The position numbers were made by a program, and so were the translations under genes. Below the pieces are notes generated by a model, which was not told the origin of the DNA, did not search any database, and saw only the letters and a list, made by a program, of their open reading frames with translations. From Chthoniobacterales bacterium (lineage in GTDB: Bacteria > Verrucomicrobiota > Verrucomicrobiia > Chthoniobacterales > JACTMZ01), in assembly GCA_014879535.1 (NCBI GenBank), contig JACSRX010000086.1, forward strand, positions 1 through 43,663: DNA of 43,663 bases. The letters are read 5' to 3'. Positions 43,614 through 43,663 of this stretch are shown piece after piece (position 1 is the first letter of the stretch; every line of letters starts with the position of its first letter).

Positions 43614-43663
43614 GGGCAGGTTCCGGAGTGGCCAAACGGGGCAGACTGTAAATCTGCTGGCTC
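43614..43663 (+). tRNA. tRNA-Tyr (GTA), cut off by the end of the window
   Basis: 5' half of a class II tRNA: acceptor GGGCAGG (43614-43620), TT, D-stem CCG...CGG around GAGTGGCCAAA, anticodon stem GCAGA/TCTGC with loop CTGTAAA and anticodon GTA (43648-43650), then the start of the long variable arm. The layout matches bacterial tRNA-Tyr base by base. The 3' half is outside the window. Confidence 0.95.

Overview
The window is 43.7 kb of GC-rich, densely coding bacterial chromosome. It holds 31 protein genes and the start of a tRNA-Tyr gene at the right edge. Signal peptides, lipoprotein signals and an outer-membrane-type lipid carrier point to a Gram-negative cell. Most starts lack a Shine-Dalgarno sequence. 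Together with the gene mix (chalcone-isomerase-like protein, GH1 lipoprotein, Deg9-type protease pair, Trm112-like/thrS/infC cluster) this suggests the Planctomycetes-Verrucomicrobia-Chlamydiae group, most likely Verrucomicrobiota. The placement is an inference; there is no rRNA here to test it. I saw no insertion sequence, prophage or CRISPR array.

Left part (125-6535, + strand): an MgtE-type Mg2+ transporter, a cyclic-nucleotide-binding/patatin phospholipase, a chalcone-isomerase-like secreted protein, an alpha/beta-hydrolase lipoprotein and a methyltransferase-like protein. The first three overlap, and three of the five look lipid-related.

The centrepiece (19217 down to 6519, - strand) is a six-gene, almost gap-free operon. 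It encodes a 2558-residue reducing type I PKS (KS-AT-DH-MT-ER-KR-ACP), a stand-alone condensation-domain acyltransferase, a membrane fatty-acid desaturase, a LolD/MacB-type ABC ATPase, its FtsX-like permease and a LolA-like periplasmic carrier. The simplest reading is a pathway that builds a methyl-branched, reduced polyketide chain, transfers it from the ACP to an acceptor in trans, desaturates it, and moves the lipid across the envelope. The PKS layout resembles fungal highly reducing PKSs. The gene set as a whole resembles, by analogy only, the mycobacterial PKS/Pap/Drr/LppX lipid pathways.

Middle (19359-25985): a GH1 lipoprotein, a divergent secreted protein of unknown function sharing its promoter region, a cardiolipin-synthase-like PLD enzyme, and a tandem of an active Deg-type serine protease and a degenerate (pseudoprotease) paralogue.

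Right part (26015-43663): mainly housekeeping genes. These are gltX, aroE, a DUF2007-like/zinc-ribbon protein, uvrA, a long TPR protein and a class V aminotransferase on the + strand; then flavin reductase, Trm112-like, thrS and infC on the - strand; then a tyrosine-phosphatase-like protein, a MoeB/ThiF-rhodanese protein, acpP with a clear terminator, a SurA/PrsA-type isomerase, a 3-hydroxyisobutyrate-dehydrogenase-like enzyme, a cyclophilin and tRNA-Tyr.
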